A DNA stretch of 64,000 nucleotides, from NCBI RefSeq assembly GCF_001697145.1, contig NZ_CP012719.1:1398501-1462500 (forward strand). The letters run 5' to 3'. This DNA is from Streptococcus anginosus. Its GTDB lineage: Bacteria; Bacillota; Bacilli; Lactobacillales; Streptococcaceae. This document shows positions 55,303 to 64,000 of this stretch, in pieces (position 1 is the first letter of the stretch; every line of letters starts with the position of its first letter). Under the pieces are notes generated by a model, which worked only from the letters and a program-made list of their open reading frames with translations, was not told the DNA's origin and searched no databases. The translations under genes and the position numbers were made by a program.

Positions 55303-55953
55303 CTATTTTTGCTTTCCTGCAAAACGCCATTGGAAGCGCACTTTATCATAGTATGGAAATTCAATATATAAAATCCCCACTCCTAATAAAGGGCTTCCTA
55401 AAACATCTGTCGGATGATGCACACCCAGATAAACACGTGACATTGCAATGAGAAGAATCATCGTAATCAATAAACCTTGCAATAAACGTTTTGTCTGTAC
55501 GGTTTGCACTCGTTGGCTAACAATAATCAACAAAGTACCAAAGATTAAAGTCGAAGCCAAGGCATGTCCGCTTGGAAAAGAAAAACCACTTTCTACCACT
55601 AAATGTTGAAGTACAGGACGTGGACGTTGATAAACGCCCTTTAATAACTTGACCAACAATCCTGTTAACACCAGATTGCCTCCCAACAGCAAAGCCTCAC
55701 TCCACCATTTTTTATAAAGGAAAATCCCAAGTAAAAGAGCAACCCAAGTTACAATAACAGGAGTATTGATCAGACTGGTCAAGCTAGAAAAAAACACGGT
55801 CAATGCATGTGGCAAATTGCCACGCAAAGTCGTTTGAAGTAGACTATCAATTCCTTTTAATTGACCTGAATGAAACTTAACAACGTATCCTAGAATTACA
55901 AAAAGCAAAAGGGCAAAAGAGCCCTTGGTTAAAAAAGTTTGTTTATTTTTCAT
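55303..55953 (-). CDS. PAP2-family membrane phosphatase
   Basis: 216 residues with six membrane helices. Three catalytic motifs are present: KLLKGVYQRPRP, PSGH and SRVYLGVHHPTD. Likely an undecaprenyl-diphosphate or phosphatidylglycerol-phosphate phosphatase. Overlaps ribU by 11 bases, so it is co-transcribed and under the FMN riboswitch too. Confidence 0.92.
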   Translation of the reverse strand: MKNKQTFLTKGSFALLLFVILGYVVKFHSGQLKGIDSLLQTTLRGNLPHALTVFFSSLTSLINTPVIVTWVALLLGIFLYKKWWSEALLLGGNLVLTGLLVKLLKGVYQRPRPVLQHLVVESGFSFPSGHALASTLIFGTLLIIVSQRVQTVQTKRLLQGLLITMILLIAMSRVYLGVHHPTDVLGSPLLGVGILYIEFPYYDKVRFQWRFAGKQK

Positions 55954-56506
55954 ATTTGATTAAAATCGGTTTTAAAAGCAAATGAATGAGCCAGAAGGCA
56001 ACTGCAAAAACCACACCTTCTAATAGATTAAATGGAATGACCATTGCAAATAGATAGTTTGCTACGCCCAGAATCTTTGAAATATCAAAATTAGCAAATG
56101 TTGCATAGAGTGGAATAGCATAGGCATAGTTGAGAATCAGCATTGCCAAGGTCAATCCGAGCGTCCCCACCACAGAAGCGATTAGAAAACGAACGGTTGT
56201 CTGCTCTTTTTTCCAAATCAAAGCAAAAGCAATTACGAAAACAGCAACCGCAATGATATTCATCGGCAAGCCAATATAAGTATTGACACCTTGATTATTC
56301 AGCAGCAGTTTGAGCGCTGAACGAACCAATAAAATACTCAAAGCACCACCTAAATCCAGCACCACTAATCCCAGTAGGATTGGTAAAATACTGAAATCCA
56401 GCTTTAAAAAGCTAGTCCCCGGTAAAATCGGGAAATCAAAGAACATCAGCAAAAATGAAATTGCTGAAAGAATGGCAACAACAGCCATTTTGCGTGTATG
56501 TGTCAT
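55943..56506 (-). CDS. ribU: Riboflavin ECF transporter S component RibU
   Basis: 187 residues with six membrane helices, starting MTHTRKMAVVAILSAISFLLMF. The ATG at 56506 follows GGAGG; longer frames from 56572 run back toward the riboswitch. Binds riboflavin and uses the general ECF module for uptake. Regulated by the FMN riboswitch upstream. Confidence 0.94.
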   Translation of the reverse strand: MTHTRKMAVVAILSAISFLLMFFDFPILPGTSFLKLDFSILPILLGLVVLDLGGALSILLVRSALKLLLNNQGVNTYIGLPMNIIAVAVFVIAFALIWKKEQTTVRFLIASVVGTLGLTLAMLILNYAYAIPLYATFANFDISKILGVANYLFAMVIPFNLLEGVVFAVAFWLIHLLLKPILIKYEK

Positions 56507-56509
56507 AAC

Positions 56510-56585
56510 AGGTTCCTCCAATTTATAAAAATTAGAGAAGCTGGAAGGCTTGCTGAAGAACGATTTCTCCAAATCAACGGAACCT
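56510..56585 (-). promoter_or_regulatory. Sequence that can pair with the ribU ribosome site
   Basis: On the mRNA, AGGTTCC (reverse of 56579-56585) is perfectly complementary to GGAACCT (reverse of 56510-56516), which overlaps the GGAGG ribosome site. The pair could occlude it when the FMN switch is on. Inference from complementarity. Confidence 0.45.
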
Positions 56586-56658
56586 TTGAAATAGTATAAG
56601 AAAATCTCCTTAAATAAAATTTAAAAGCTGTAATTTTAGACCTTCTTCATTGCCTTTC

Positions 56659-56875
56659 GTCTTCTCCCATCCAGACTGTACTGTCGGTTGTGGAATTACA
56701 CCACATCAGCTTACGCTCGCGGACTTAAAACAGCTATCCAGTTGGCAAAAATTTTGTTTTTAAATGAAGTGGCACTACAAAGATATACCATGAAACTCCA
56801 ACGCTATATAAAAACAAAAGATTGTCAACGGCTGTAAATTACCGCCGGTCGGGAATTTCACCCTGCCCTGAAGAC
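56659..56875 (-). promoter_or_regulatory. FMN riboswitch (RFN element) of ribU
   Basis: On the reverse strand the conserved stretches GGGCAGGGTGAAATTCCCGACCGG, CCGCGAGC and the 3' segment GTACAGTCTGGATGGGAGAAG are all present, and GTCTTC/GAAGAC form P1. FMN binding should reduce ribU expression. One arm is unusually long (about 100 bases), held by TTTTGTTTTTA (56752-56762) and its exact complement 56809-56819. Confidence 0.95.
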
Positions 56876-56947
56876 CCTTTAATCATAACAAAAAAAGCCT
56901 GCTAGAGCAAGCATTTTATCCGATGTCGTCCATTCTTTTAAGAAATC

Positions 56948-57460
56948 CTATTTTAATTTGTCATGTGCATAGTGATGTACTAGATCTAATCCTGTAAAAT
57001 CTTGCTGGCGCAGGGCTTCATACACCATCATACAAACTGTATTTGACAAATTCAGACTTCTGACATGCTCATCGTTCATCGGAATCCGCAGGGCTTTTTC
57101 AGAATGAGCACGCATAAAATCTTCTGGCAATCCCTTATCCTCACGCCCAAACATGAAATAGTGATTTCCAGCAGTTGCAAAATTTTCTTCCGCATAAACC
57201 TTCTCCGCAAACTTAGAAATCAAATACAATTGTCCGTCCATTTTACTCATGAATTCTTCTAAATTGTCATAATAAGTAATGTCCAGCTTATCCCAATAAT
57301 CCAAGCCAGCTCGTTTCATCTTACGGTCATCAATCGGAAATCCCATTGGTAAAATGATATGAAGAGGCGAATTAGTCGCCGCACAAGTCCGTGCGATATT
57401 TCCTGTATTTTGAGGAATTTGTGGTTCAAAAAGAACAATGTGATTTTGAAATGTTGTCAT
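56948..57460 (-). CDS. trmL: tRNA (cytidine/uridine-34-2'-O)-methyltransferase
   Basis: 170 residues, SPOUT family. N-terminal [21 protein letters not shown] and C-terminal knot motifs [12 protein letters not shown] and [17 protein letters not shown] fit TrmL (formerly CspR). Methylates the wobble ribose of Leu tRNAs. Preceded by a structured RNA and terminator, so its transcription may be conditional. Confidence 0.94.
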   Translation of the reverse strand: MTTFQNHIVLFEPQIPQNTGNIARTCAATNSPLHIILPMGFPIDDRKMKRAGLDYWDKLDITYYDNLEEFMSKMDGQLYLISKFAEKVYAEENFATAGNHYFMFGREDKGLPEDFMRAHSEKALRIPMNDEHVRSLNLSNTVCMMVYEALRQQDFTGLDLVHHYAHDKLK

Positions 57461-57509
57461 ATGTTATAGCCTTCTCATCTATCTTAGTGAACTGTGATTG
57501 CTACCAAGC

Positions 57510-57645
57510 AAAAAAATAGCCACACTGCCCGGAGTCAAGCTCAGCAGACAGCGTGGTTTAAGGCTCATTAACTTACATCACAACAGGTTTGAGGTAAATC
57601 AATGAGGGTACTTTCTTAGTATATCACTTTCTTAGCACATGTCAA
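57510..57645 (-). ncRNA. Structured RNA with its own promoter and terminator, upstream of trmL
   Basis: On the reverse strand TTGACA (57640-57645), 16 bases, TATACT (57618-57623) predict a start near 57611. The RNA begins with CUCAUUGAUUUAC, which pairs over 13 positions with GUAAGUUAAUGAG including two G-U wobbles, then a second stem CCACGCUGUC/GGCAGUGUGG, again with wobbles, then seven U (57516-57510). Wobbles in both stems favour this strand. It could be a free small RNA or an attenuating leader of trmL. The class is unknown to me. Confidence 0.72.
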
Positions 57646-57822
57646 CAAAAAAAGCTTTATTTTTTTATATTTTCTAGATTTATATGACGAATTTTCAAGT
57701 TTTATCTTTTTATTTTCAATTACTAGACTCTTCTGAATAAAATATCTCTTTTTCTTTCTTCAAAACGATGAAATTTTTGCAAAAAAAGGGTATGATAGAG
57801 GGGGATACTTGGGAGGTATAAC

Positions 57823-59172
57823 ATGAAAATTATTGTCGTTGGTGGCGGTAAAGTAGGCTCTGCACTTTGTCGTTCACTTGTGGCTGAAAAACACGATGTG
57901 ATTCTCATTGAGCAAAACGAAGCCGTACTGAATCGCATCACCAAGCGTTATGATATTATGGGCATTGTTGGTAACGGTGCCAATTTTAAAATTTTAGAGC
58001 AAGCTGATGTAGAGCATTGCGATATTTTCATTGCCATGACAGAGCATGACGAAGTCAATATGGTATCAGCTGTGTTGGCAAAAAGAATGGGAGCAAAAGA
58101 AACGATTGTCCGAGTGCGCAATCCAGAGTATTCTAATTCTTATTTTAAAGAAAAAAATATCCTTGGTTTCTCTCTCATAGTCAATCCTGAATTACTAGCA
58201 GCACGCTATATTGCAAATATCATTGAATTTCCAAATGCGCTCTCTGTTGAGCGATTTGCCAATGGACGCGTCAGCTTAATGGAATTTAAAGTTAAGCAAA
58301 ATAGTGACCTTTGTCAGATGACCATGTCTCAATTTCGCAAAAAATTTGGCAATGTCTTGATTTGTGCCATTAACCGCAATGGACAATTACTCATTCCAGA
58401 CGGTGAAATTACCATTTTGCAGAATGATATTATCTATGTCACCGGAAACCGGGTGGAAGTCATTCTTTTCCATAATTTCGTGCGACCCAAAGTCATTAAA
58501 AGTTTGATGCTCATTGGTGCAGGAAAAATCGCCTACTATCTACTTAATATTTTAAAAAATAGCAAAATCAAACTAAAAGTGATTGAAATCAATCCAAAGC
58601 ATGCTGAATGGTTTAGTCAAGAATTTCCACATTTACATATCGTTCAAGGTGACGGTACTGCAAAAGATATTCTTCTGGAAGAAAGTGCGCAGCACTATGA
58701 CGCTGTTGCCACTTTGACTGGTGTCGATGAGGAAAATATCATTTCATCTATGTTCCTTGAAAGCGTGGGTGTGCAAAAAAATATCACGAAAGTCAATCGG
58801 ACTAGCTTGCTTGAAATCATTGATAGTCAGGAATTTTCAAGCATTGTAACACCAAAGAGAATTGCTGTTGACACGATTATGCACTTTGTCCGCGGACGTA
58901 TGAATGCTCAATATTCTGATTTACAGGCCATGCACCACCTTGCCAATGGACAACTTGAAACTCTGCAATTTCAAATAAAGGAAGAAAATAAAATGACTGG
59001 AAGACCACTTTCCAGCCTCAAACTGAAAAAAGGTGTCTTGATTGCTGCCATTATCCGAAATGGAAAACCTATTTTCCCAATGGGGGAAGACCACATTCAA
59101 ATCGGTGACCAAATCATCGTCACAACTCTGATCCAAAATATCACACAAATATATGATTTGTTAGAGAGGTAA
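57823..59172 (+). CDS. trkA: Trk potassium uptake protein TrkA
   Basis: 449 residues with two RCK modules: the first opens MKIIVVGGGKVGSALCRSL, the second SLMLIGAGKIAYYLLNILK near residue 225. Each has a Rossmann NAD(H)/c-di-AMP domain and a TrkA_C domain. Gates the TrkH channel encoded directly after it. Start behind GGGAGG. No known c-di-AMP riboswitch sequence upstream. Confidence 0.95.
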   Translation: MKIIVVGGGKVGSALCRSLVAEKHDVILIEQNEAVLNRITKRYDIMGIVGNGANFKILEQADVEHCDIFIAMTEHDEVNMVSAVLAKRMGAKETIVRVRNPEYSNSYFKEKNILGFSLIVNPELLAARYIANIIEFPNALSVERFANGRVSLMEFKVKQNSDLCQMTMSQFRKKFGNVLICAINRNGQLLIPDGEITILQNDIIYVTGNRVEVILFHNFVRPKVIKSLMLIGAGKIAYYLLNILKNSKIKLKVIEINPKHAEWFSQEFPHLHIVQGDGTAKDILLEESAQHYDAVATLTGVDEENIISSMFLESVGVQKNITKVNRTSLLEIIDSQEFSSIVTPKRIAVDTIMHFVRGRMNAQYSDLQAMHHLANGQLETLQFQIKEENKMTGRPLSSLKLKKGVLIAAIIRNGKPIFPMGEDHIQIGDQIIVTTLIQNITQIYDLLER

Positions 59173-59175
59173 GCC

Positions 59176-60615
59176 ATGAATAGAAGTATGATTCGTTTCC
59201 TCCTCTCAAAATTGTTAATCATTGAAGCAGGGTTACTGCTAATTCCACTCATTGTAGCGTTTATCTATCATGAACCCAATCAAAACCTGCTCTCAATTTG
59301 CACCACAATTGGTATTCTCTTAGCAGTCGGATTTTTAGGTATCTCTTTTAAACCTAAAAATCATCACATTTATGCCAAAGAAGGGGTCCTGATTGTCGCC
59401 TTATGCTGGATACTTTGGTCCTTCTTTGGGGCGCTTCCTTTTGTTTTTTCAGGACAAATTCCTCATCTCATCGACGCTTTCTTTGAGATCAGTTCAGGCT
59501 TTACAACAACTGGAGCTTCTATCTTACCAGACGTCTCTGTTTTGTCACATTCCTTACTCTTTTGGCGTAGTTTTACCCACTTAATCGGAGGTATGGGAGT
59601 ACTCGTCTTTGCTCTTGCTATTATGGAAAATAATAAAAATGGTCATTTGGAAGTAATGCGAGCAGAAGTCCCTGGTCCTGTTTTTGGGAAAGTTGTCTCT
59701 AAATTAAAGGACACTGCACAAATTCTCTATTTGCTGTATTTAGCACTTTTTGCTATTTTTGTAGTGATTTATTATCTGGCAGGAATGCCTTTATTTGATA
59801 GTTTTATCATTGCCATGGGAACAGCGGGAACAGGAGGTTTCGCAGTTTACAATGATGGTATTGCTCACTATAACAGCTCTCTCATTACGTATCTAGTCAG
59901 TTTTGGAGTACTTATCTTTGGAGTGAATTTCAATCTCTATTACTTTTTACTATTGAGGAAATTTAAAGCATTCTTTGGCGATGAAGAATTGCGAACTTAT
60001 CTCATTATTGTAACATCTGCAACTATATTCATCTGTCTCAATGTTTTCCATATTTATCAAAATCTTTCCCAGACCTTAGAAGTTTCTCTTTTTCAAGTAT
60101 CTAACATTATCACCACTACCGGTTTTGGGCTTGGTGACATTACATCTTGGCCACTCTTTTCTCAATTCATCCTTCTCATTCTCATGTGCATAGGAGGGTC
60201 CGCTGGTTCAACCGCCGGCGGTTTAAAGGTGGTTCGTTGCTTAATGCTGGTTCGCATTGCTAAAAATCAAGTATTGTCCACCCTATCACCAAAGCGGGTA
60301 TTGACTCTGCACGTCAATCATAGTGTCATTGACAAAGACACCCAGCATAAAATCTTAAAATATCTTGTTCTGTATACGATGATTATCATCTTTCTCATTT
60401 TTATCGTCAGTTTAGACAATAATAACTTGATGACAGTCGTCAGTGCTGTTCTTAGCTGTTTCAACAACATTGGACCAATGTTAGGAACAACTGATAGCTT
60501 TGCAATCTTTGGTCCTATTTCCAAACTCTTACTCTCTCTTGCCATGATTGCAGGGCGTTTAGAAATTTACCCAATGATCCTGCTCTTTATGCCACAGACA
60601 TGGTCAAAACGATAG
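59176..60615 (+). CDS. trkH: Trk/Ktr potassium transporter membrane subunit
   Basis: 479 residues, about ten membrane helices; filter loops such as SSGFTTTGAS, GTAGTGGF, NIITTTGFG and NNIGP (four pore repeats) are visible. Takes up K+. Begins three bases after trkA and ends before two hairpins. Confidence 0.95.
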   Translation: MNRSMIRFLLSKLLIIEAGLLLIPLIVAFIYHEPNQNLLSICTTIGILLAVGFLGISFKPKNHHIYAKEGVLIVALCWILWSFFGALPFVFSGQIPHLIDAFFEISSGFTTTGASILPDVSVLSHSLLFWRSFTHLIGGMGVLVFALAIMENNKNGHLEVMRAEVPGPVFGKVVSKLKDTAQILYLLYLALFAIFVVIYYLAGMPLFDSFIIAMGTAGTGGFAVYNDGIAHYNSSLITYLVSFGVLIFGVNFNLYYFLLLRKFKAFFGDEELRTYLIIVTSATIFICLNVFHIYQNLSQTLEVSLFQVSNIITTTGFGLGDITSWPLFSQFILLILMCIGGSAGSTAGGLKVVRCLMLVRIAKNQVLSTLSPKRVLTLHVNHSVIDKDTQHKILKYLVLYTMIIIFLIFIVSLDNNNLMTVVSAVLSCFNNIGPMLGTTDSFAIFGPISKLLLSLAMIAGRLEIYPMILLFMPQTWSKR

Positions 60616-60958
60616 CATATCACCTGAAACTCACTGGTCATAGAACTAACATCTCAGACTGTAGACAAATCACCATTTTGGTAGGTTTGTCTTTTATTTT
60701 TTAGTGGAAATGCTTCTTTGCTAATTTTTTATTTTCTTTTATCAGATAAGTCATAAATAAAATCCGTAAGAAACCTGAATTTCCTACGGATTTCGTTTGT
60801 ATATTCTTTTATAAATACAAGATTTTGTAAGTTAACAGTCTCACAATGTTAAAATTCAAGAGCAAATATTTTGACAGGGTTAAATTCTAGGTGATAAAAT
60901 AGTTCAAAATAAAAACGTTTTCAAATAAGAAATAATTTTATTCTGTAGCTTCACCAGC
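60616..60958. other. Intergenic region after trkH with two hairpins and a promoter
   Basis: AGACAAATC/GGTTTGTCT (60663-60692) followed by TTTTATTTTT is the trkH terminator. A second stem AAATCCGTAAGAAA/TTTCCTACGGATTT (60760-60793, one mismatch) lies further on. TTGACA (60871-60876) and TAAAAT (60895-60900), 18 apart, are the likely promoter of the FemAB-family gene. Confidence 0.6.
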
Positions 60959-60998
60959 TTTGTTTATTAAACTACAAAAGCTCAAGGAGTACAGAACA

Positions 60999-62234
60999 AT
61001 GCCTGTAGAAATAATTACTAAAGAAATATTTAAACAACATTATCAAAAGGCAAAATGGAAATCCTTTATTCAATCCGTAGAAATGTCTATTCTATTGAAA
61101 AAAGAGGGTATAATGTTGAGTTCATTGGCTTCTTTACTAACAATCAATTACAAGTATCAGCCTTATTATTTAGTGCAAAAATGGCAGGTGGTCTATACCT
61201 AGAAATCAACTCTGGACCTGTTGTTACTAATTATGAGTTCTTACCTAAATTTTTTGAAGAATTAAAAATCTATGCAAGAAAGTTAAAGGCTATGGAGCTT
61301 GTTGTAAAACCTTATGATATTTATCAAGTCTTCAATAGTAAAGGTGAGTCTATTAGTACAGAAAAGAAGGAACTTGTATCTATGCTCACCAACCTGAATT
61401 ACCAATTTGATGGCTTACAAAAGGACTATCCTGGAGGTGAAGGTGATTGGCATTTTGTAAAAGACCTAAATGACTTAACAGAAGAAACGTTGTTAAAATC
61501 TTTTACTAAACAAAGAAAATCATTAGTCAAAAAGGCTAAAACATTTGGTATAGAACTGCATAAACTTAAACGTAATGAGCTTTATAAATTTAAGCAGATT
61601 GCTTCATCAACTTCTGAGCGTCGCAACTATGATGATAAGACTTTAGATTATTATGAAAAATTTTATGATAGCTTTGGAAGCAATGCAGAATTTATTATAG
61701 CGAGCATAAATTTCAAAAATTATCTGGAGCATTTACAAATTAATCAGAATGAATTATCCAAAAAAAATAAAACAACTACAAGCTTATCTAGAAAAAAACA
61801 ATCACTCTCCTGAAAAAAAGTTGAATCAAATTCGAGAACTATCTAGTCAATTTGAAACGTTTGAAATACGAAAAAACGAAGCATACCAACTATTAAAAAA
61901 GCATGGAGACGAAAGTACAATATTAGCTGGCAGTCTTTTTATATACACTCCCCAAGAAACGGCCTATCTCTTTTCTGGATCCTATCCTGAATTTAACAAA
62001 TTCTACGCACCTGCTCTTCTACAAGATTATGTAATGCGAGAATCAATCAAGCGAGGTATTCCCTGTTACAACCTTTTAGGTATTACTGGTCATTTTGATG
62101 GTTCTGACAGTGTACTTCGTTTTAAACAAAATTTCAATGGTTATATCCTTAGACAAATGGGAACTTTTAGATATTATCCTTCCCCGTTTAAACATAAAAC
62201 TATTCAAATAATTAAAAAAATTTTAAATAGATGA
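60999..62234 (+). pseudogene. FemAB-family peptidoglycan bridge aminoacyltransferase, two frameshifts
   Basis: Three stretches form one FemA/FibA/MurM-like protein of about 410 residues: MPVEIITKEIFKQHYQKAKWKSF..., RGYNVEFIGFFTNNQLQVSALLFSAK... and IKQLQAYLEKNNHS... The first and last are in one frame, the middle in another. The switches are at six A (61098-61103, one A too few) and eight A (61760-61767, one A too many). FemAB enzymes add amino acids to the stem peptide. Probably inactive unless a base-calling error. Low GC, unlike its neighbours. Confidence 0.85.
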
Positions 62235-62598
62235 AACCTAAATAAATTCCATGATTTTGCTACACTTGCTTAAAAGACTATGTGAGCCAATATAAAGTCT
62301 TCATTAGGTGTGTAATCCTAGTGAGATATTTGTGATTAGTAGTTTATTATGTTTATCGCAAAAAGCAACAATAACCCTTACTCATTCTCCACTGAGATTA
62401 GTGTACTATCTACTTCTTATCAGATAAGCTATGATGATTCTATTTAAACACAAAAAGAATGTTAGAGACAAACTAACATTCCATAATTTTTCACTCTGAT
62501 TATATTATAGAGAAAGCATTTTTGCACTATTTTAAGGTTTACCGTATAGGAACTAAATGAAACAACAATTTAGTATATAGTCTCATCTTCGAAACATA
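62235..62598. other. Intergenic region after the FemAB-family gene
   Basis: About 360 A/T-rich bases. GAATGTTAG (62457-62465) and CTAACATTC (62473-62481) form a perfect 9-bp stem; on the reverse strand it continues into TTTTTG, a likely terminator for the PaaI gene. No gene seen. Confidence 0.55.
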
Positions 62599-63084
62599 CT
62601 ACATGTTATCTTTCACTGCGACTGCTACCATTCTAGCTTTGGCACGCACCTGACCCGCTACTGTCATCTCCATTGCCACAATGGCTTTTCTTTGGCCTAG
62701 TTCTTCAAGTCGAGAGATGACCGTAATTTCCTCATCAATGGGCGTTGGACTTTTATAATCTATTTCCAAGCGAGCTGTGATAAATCGTCCAATGACCGTT
62801 TCTTCTGTCAAATCTAAGCCCTTATTTTGATGAGCAAACCAGGCTGCTGAAGCGGTACCATGACAGTCAAAAATCATGGCAATCATACCGCCAAATAGAT
62901 TAACTGGAACACCACCGGTATACTGTTGAGCTGGTGTTATCTTGCTAATACAACTAGTCCCATTTAAACTAGGATAAGTTTTTAAATGCAAGCCTGACTC
63001 ATTCTTAGAACCACATCCCCAACAATGCTGGAATCGCTCACCATAAGTATCTTGAATAGCAATATTTCTTGTTTCCAAAACCAT
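62599..63084 (-). CDS. PaaI-family thioesterase
   Basis: 161 residues, hotdog fold, with CWGCGSKNESGLHLK near the start and FGGMIAMIFDCHGTASA holding the active-site region. Hydrolyses an acyl-CoA or similar thioester. Ribosome site GGAG. Transcribed alone. Confidence 0.85.
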   Translation of the reverse strand: MVLETRNIAIQDTYGERFQHCWGCGSKNESGLHLKTYPSLNGTSCISKITPAQQYTGGVPVNLFGGMIAMIFDCHGTASAAWFAHQNKGLDLTEETVIGRFITARLEIDYKSPTPIDEEITVISRLEELGQRKAIVAMEMTVAGQVRAKARMVAVAVKDNM

Positions 63085-63431
63085 TTGTTCTCCTTTTTAA
63101 AATTAAATTTATAAGCGCTTTTATGATTATTATATCAGTCTTTAAATGAAGAGTAAACACGAAGTAGATTCAAGATATTTTAATCGTTCGTCTAAGCTGA
63201 CTTTATAGAAAAGATAGTTAGATTTCACACAGCGAATGCCTTTAAAACTTTTCAATTTTCATTGAGTATGAGATGAACCGGCAACAAAAGGCCCGCGAGA
63301 AATACAAAAAACGAGCAATTTTGATTTTCTGTTAGTTAGAATGTCAAAATTGTTCGTTTTTCTTATTTGTACTATTAAGTTATAGTATTTTATAAAGAAT
63401 CTCTGGTTGCCCCTTTTATAGAGGAGGCATC
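63085..63431. other. Intergenic region yidD-PaaI gene with strong hairpin
   Basis: The hairpin AAAAACGAGCAATTTTGA/TCAAAATTGTTCGTTTTT (about 63307-63361) pairs 18 bases with one G-T wobble and has T runs on both sides: a bidirectional terminator for yidD. The rest holds the PaaI gene promoter. No gene seen. Confidence 0.7.
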
Positions 63432-63689
63432 TCAACCTCTTGCTTTGTCTTCTGCATAGTTACGCTTCAAGCTAAATACATCCGGCACAGGATCATCTCC
63501 TCCTTCTGCCCAAGGATGACAACGCAAAATACGTGCTGTTCCCATTAAGACACCTTTAGCACCGTGCTTTTCAATCGCTTGAATCATATAATTTGAACAA
63601 GTCGGCTGATAGCGACAAGAAGGTGGAAAGGCTGGCGAGATGAACTTTTGATAAAAACGCACTGGTGCGATAAAAATTTTTTTCATCAT
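63432..63689 (-). CDS. yidD: Membrane protein insertion efficiency factor YidD
   Basis: 85 residues. [29 protein letters not shown] and [14 protein letters not shown] are the family signature. Small membrane-bound helper of membrane protein insertion. Its ATG overlaps the rluB stop (ATGA), so the two are translationally coupled. Confidence 0.94.
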   Translation of the reverse strand: MMKKIFIAPVRFYQKFISPAFPPSCRYQPTCSNYMIQAIEKHGAKGVLMGTARILRCHPWAEGGDDPVPDVFSLKRNYAEDKARG

Positions 63690-64000
63690 TTTTTCTTCGT
63701 CACAGCTAGGTTATGTAACTGGCTGACCTCTTTTTTATTGAGACGGCGAGCTTCACCCGGACGAAGTCCCGTTAAATTCAAATGACCGAATTGCGTACGA
63801 GAAAGTTTATCTACTTGCAAACCAACCGCTTCAAACATCTTTTTCACTTGATGATTTCGTCCTTCATGAATGGTCAACTGGACAACCGAACGATTCTTAA
63901 CTGGGTCTACTTTCAGAATTTCATAAACCGCTGGTTTGGTTTTTTTGCCGTCAACTTCCACACCTTTTGTCAAGGGACGGAGAACTTCTTTATCAGCCAC
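63686..64000 (-). CDS. rluB: Ribosomal large subunit pseudouridine synthase RluB, C-terminal part
   Basis: The last 104 residues: [30 protein letters not shown] is the conserved C-terminal motif of the RsuA/RluB family. Enzyme makes pseudouridine in 23S rRNA. The N-terminus lies beyond the right edge. Confidence 0.9.
   Translation of the reverse strand: MADKEVLRPLTKGVEVDGKKTKPAVYEILKVDPVKNRSVVQLTIHEGRNHQVKKMFEAVGLQVDKLSRTQFGHLNLTGLRPGEARRLNKKEVSQLHNLAVTKKK

Noticed and set aside
57723..57944. Leftward frame over the trkA start
   Set aside because: Antisense to the conserved TrkA N-terminus; no ribosome site.

Overview
The window is low-GC Firmicute DNA whose gene content and order point to a Streptococcus. 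Evidence includes pbp2b-recR-ddl-murF in a row, a vex-type ABC exporter, ClpE behind a CtsR box, DUF1797 and DUF1827 proteins, a lacA/lacB/lacD tagatose-6-phosphate pathway, and an IS30 copy of the kind seen in oral streptococci. A sanguinis- or anginosus-group species is plausible, but the sequence alone does not settle it. I saw no rRNA, tRNA or CRISPR array.

Layout. 1-4.6 kb: galactitol-type PTS (gatA, gatB, start of gatC) diverging from lacA-lacB, then the repressor lacR and the aldolase lacD; the tagatose-6-phosphate kinase is not in the window. 4.6-10.6 kb: cshA helicase, CorA, RF3 (prfC), a small XRE-regulator pair. 10.7-15.7 kb: accessory region. Two tandem TIGR02206 membrane genes are separated by a complete 3,072-bp IS1595-family element with exact 23-bp inverted repeats, a perfect 8-bp target duplication and a cargo operon translationally coupled to the transposase (two unknown proteins and a nucleotidyltransferase), plus a degraded DUF3825 gene. 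15.7-24 kb: cell wall and housekeeping genes (murF, ddl, recR, pbp2b, gpmA, perR/fur, hup, degV). 24.2-28.9 kb: a siderophore/heme-type ABC importer whose second permease gene is split by an IS30 copy that itself carries a nonsense codon. 29-38.3 kb: phosphatase, recN-argR-tlyA-ispA-xseB-xseA, a frameshifted TraX gene, the NAD(P)HX dehydratase and folD. 38.5-45.5 kb: vex1-2-3, a 41-bp tandem repeat array, and the feoA-feoB ferrous iron operon with its tiny Cys-rich partner. 45.6-57.5 kb: clpE, a PTS_EIIC_2 protein behind a mini-ORF/terminator leader, NUDIX, Na+/H+ antiporter, the mnmL/mnmM wobble-uridine pair, ribU with an FMN riboswitch, and trmL behind an unexplained structured RNA. 57.8-64 kb: trkA-trkH potassium uptake, a FemAB-family gene broken by two poly-A frameshifts, a PaaI thioesterase, yidD and the end of rluB.

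How it works together. Iron is a recurring theme: two importers (one disrupted, one intact) and a Fur/PerR regulator. Sugar metabolism is represented by an EII-galactitol system feeding tagatose-6-phosphate metabolism under a DeoR-type repressor. Several genes are interrupted: two by insertion sequences, and others by homopolymer frameshifts or in-frame stops. The homopolymer cases could be true pseudogenes, slippage-prone switches or base-calling errors.

The least explained signals are the cargo operon of the IS1595-type element, the ~100-nt structured RNA upstream of trmL, and the 41-bp repeat array.
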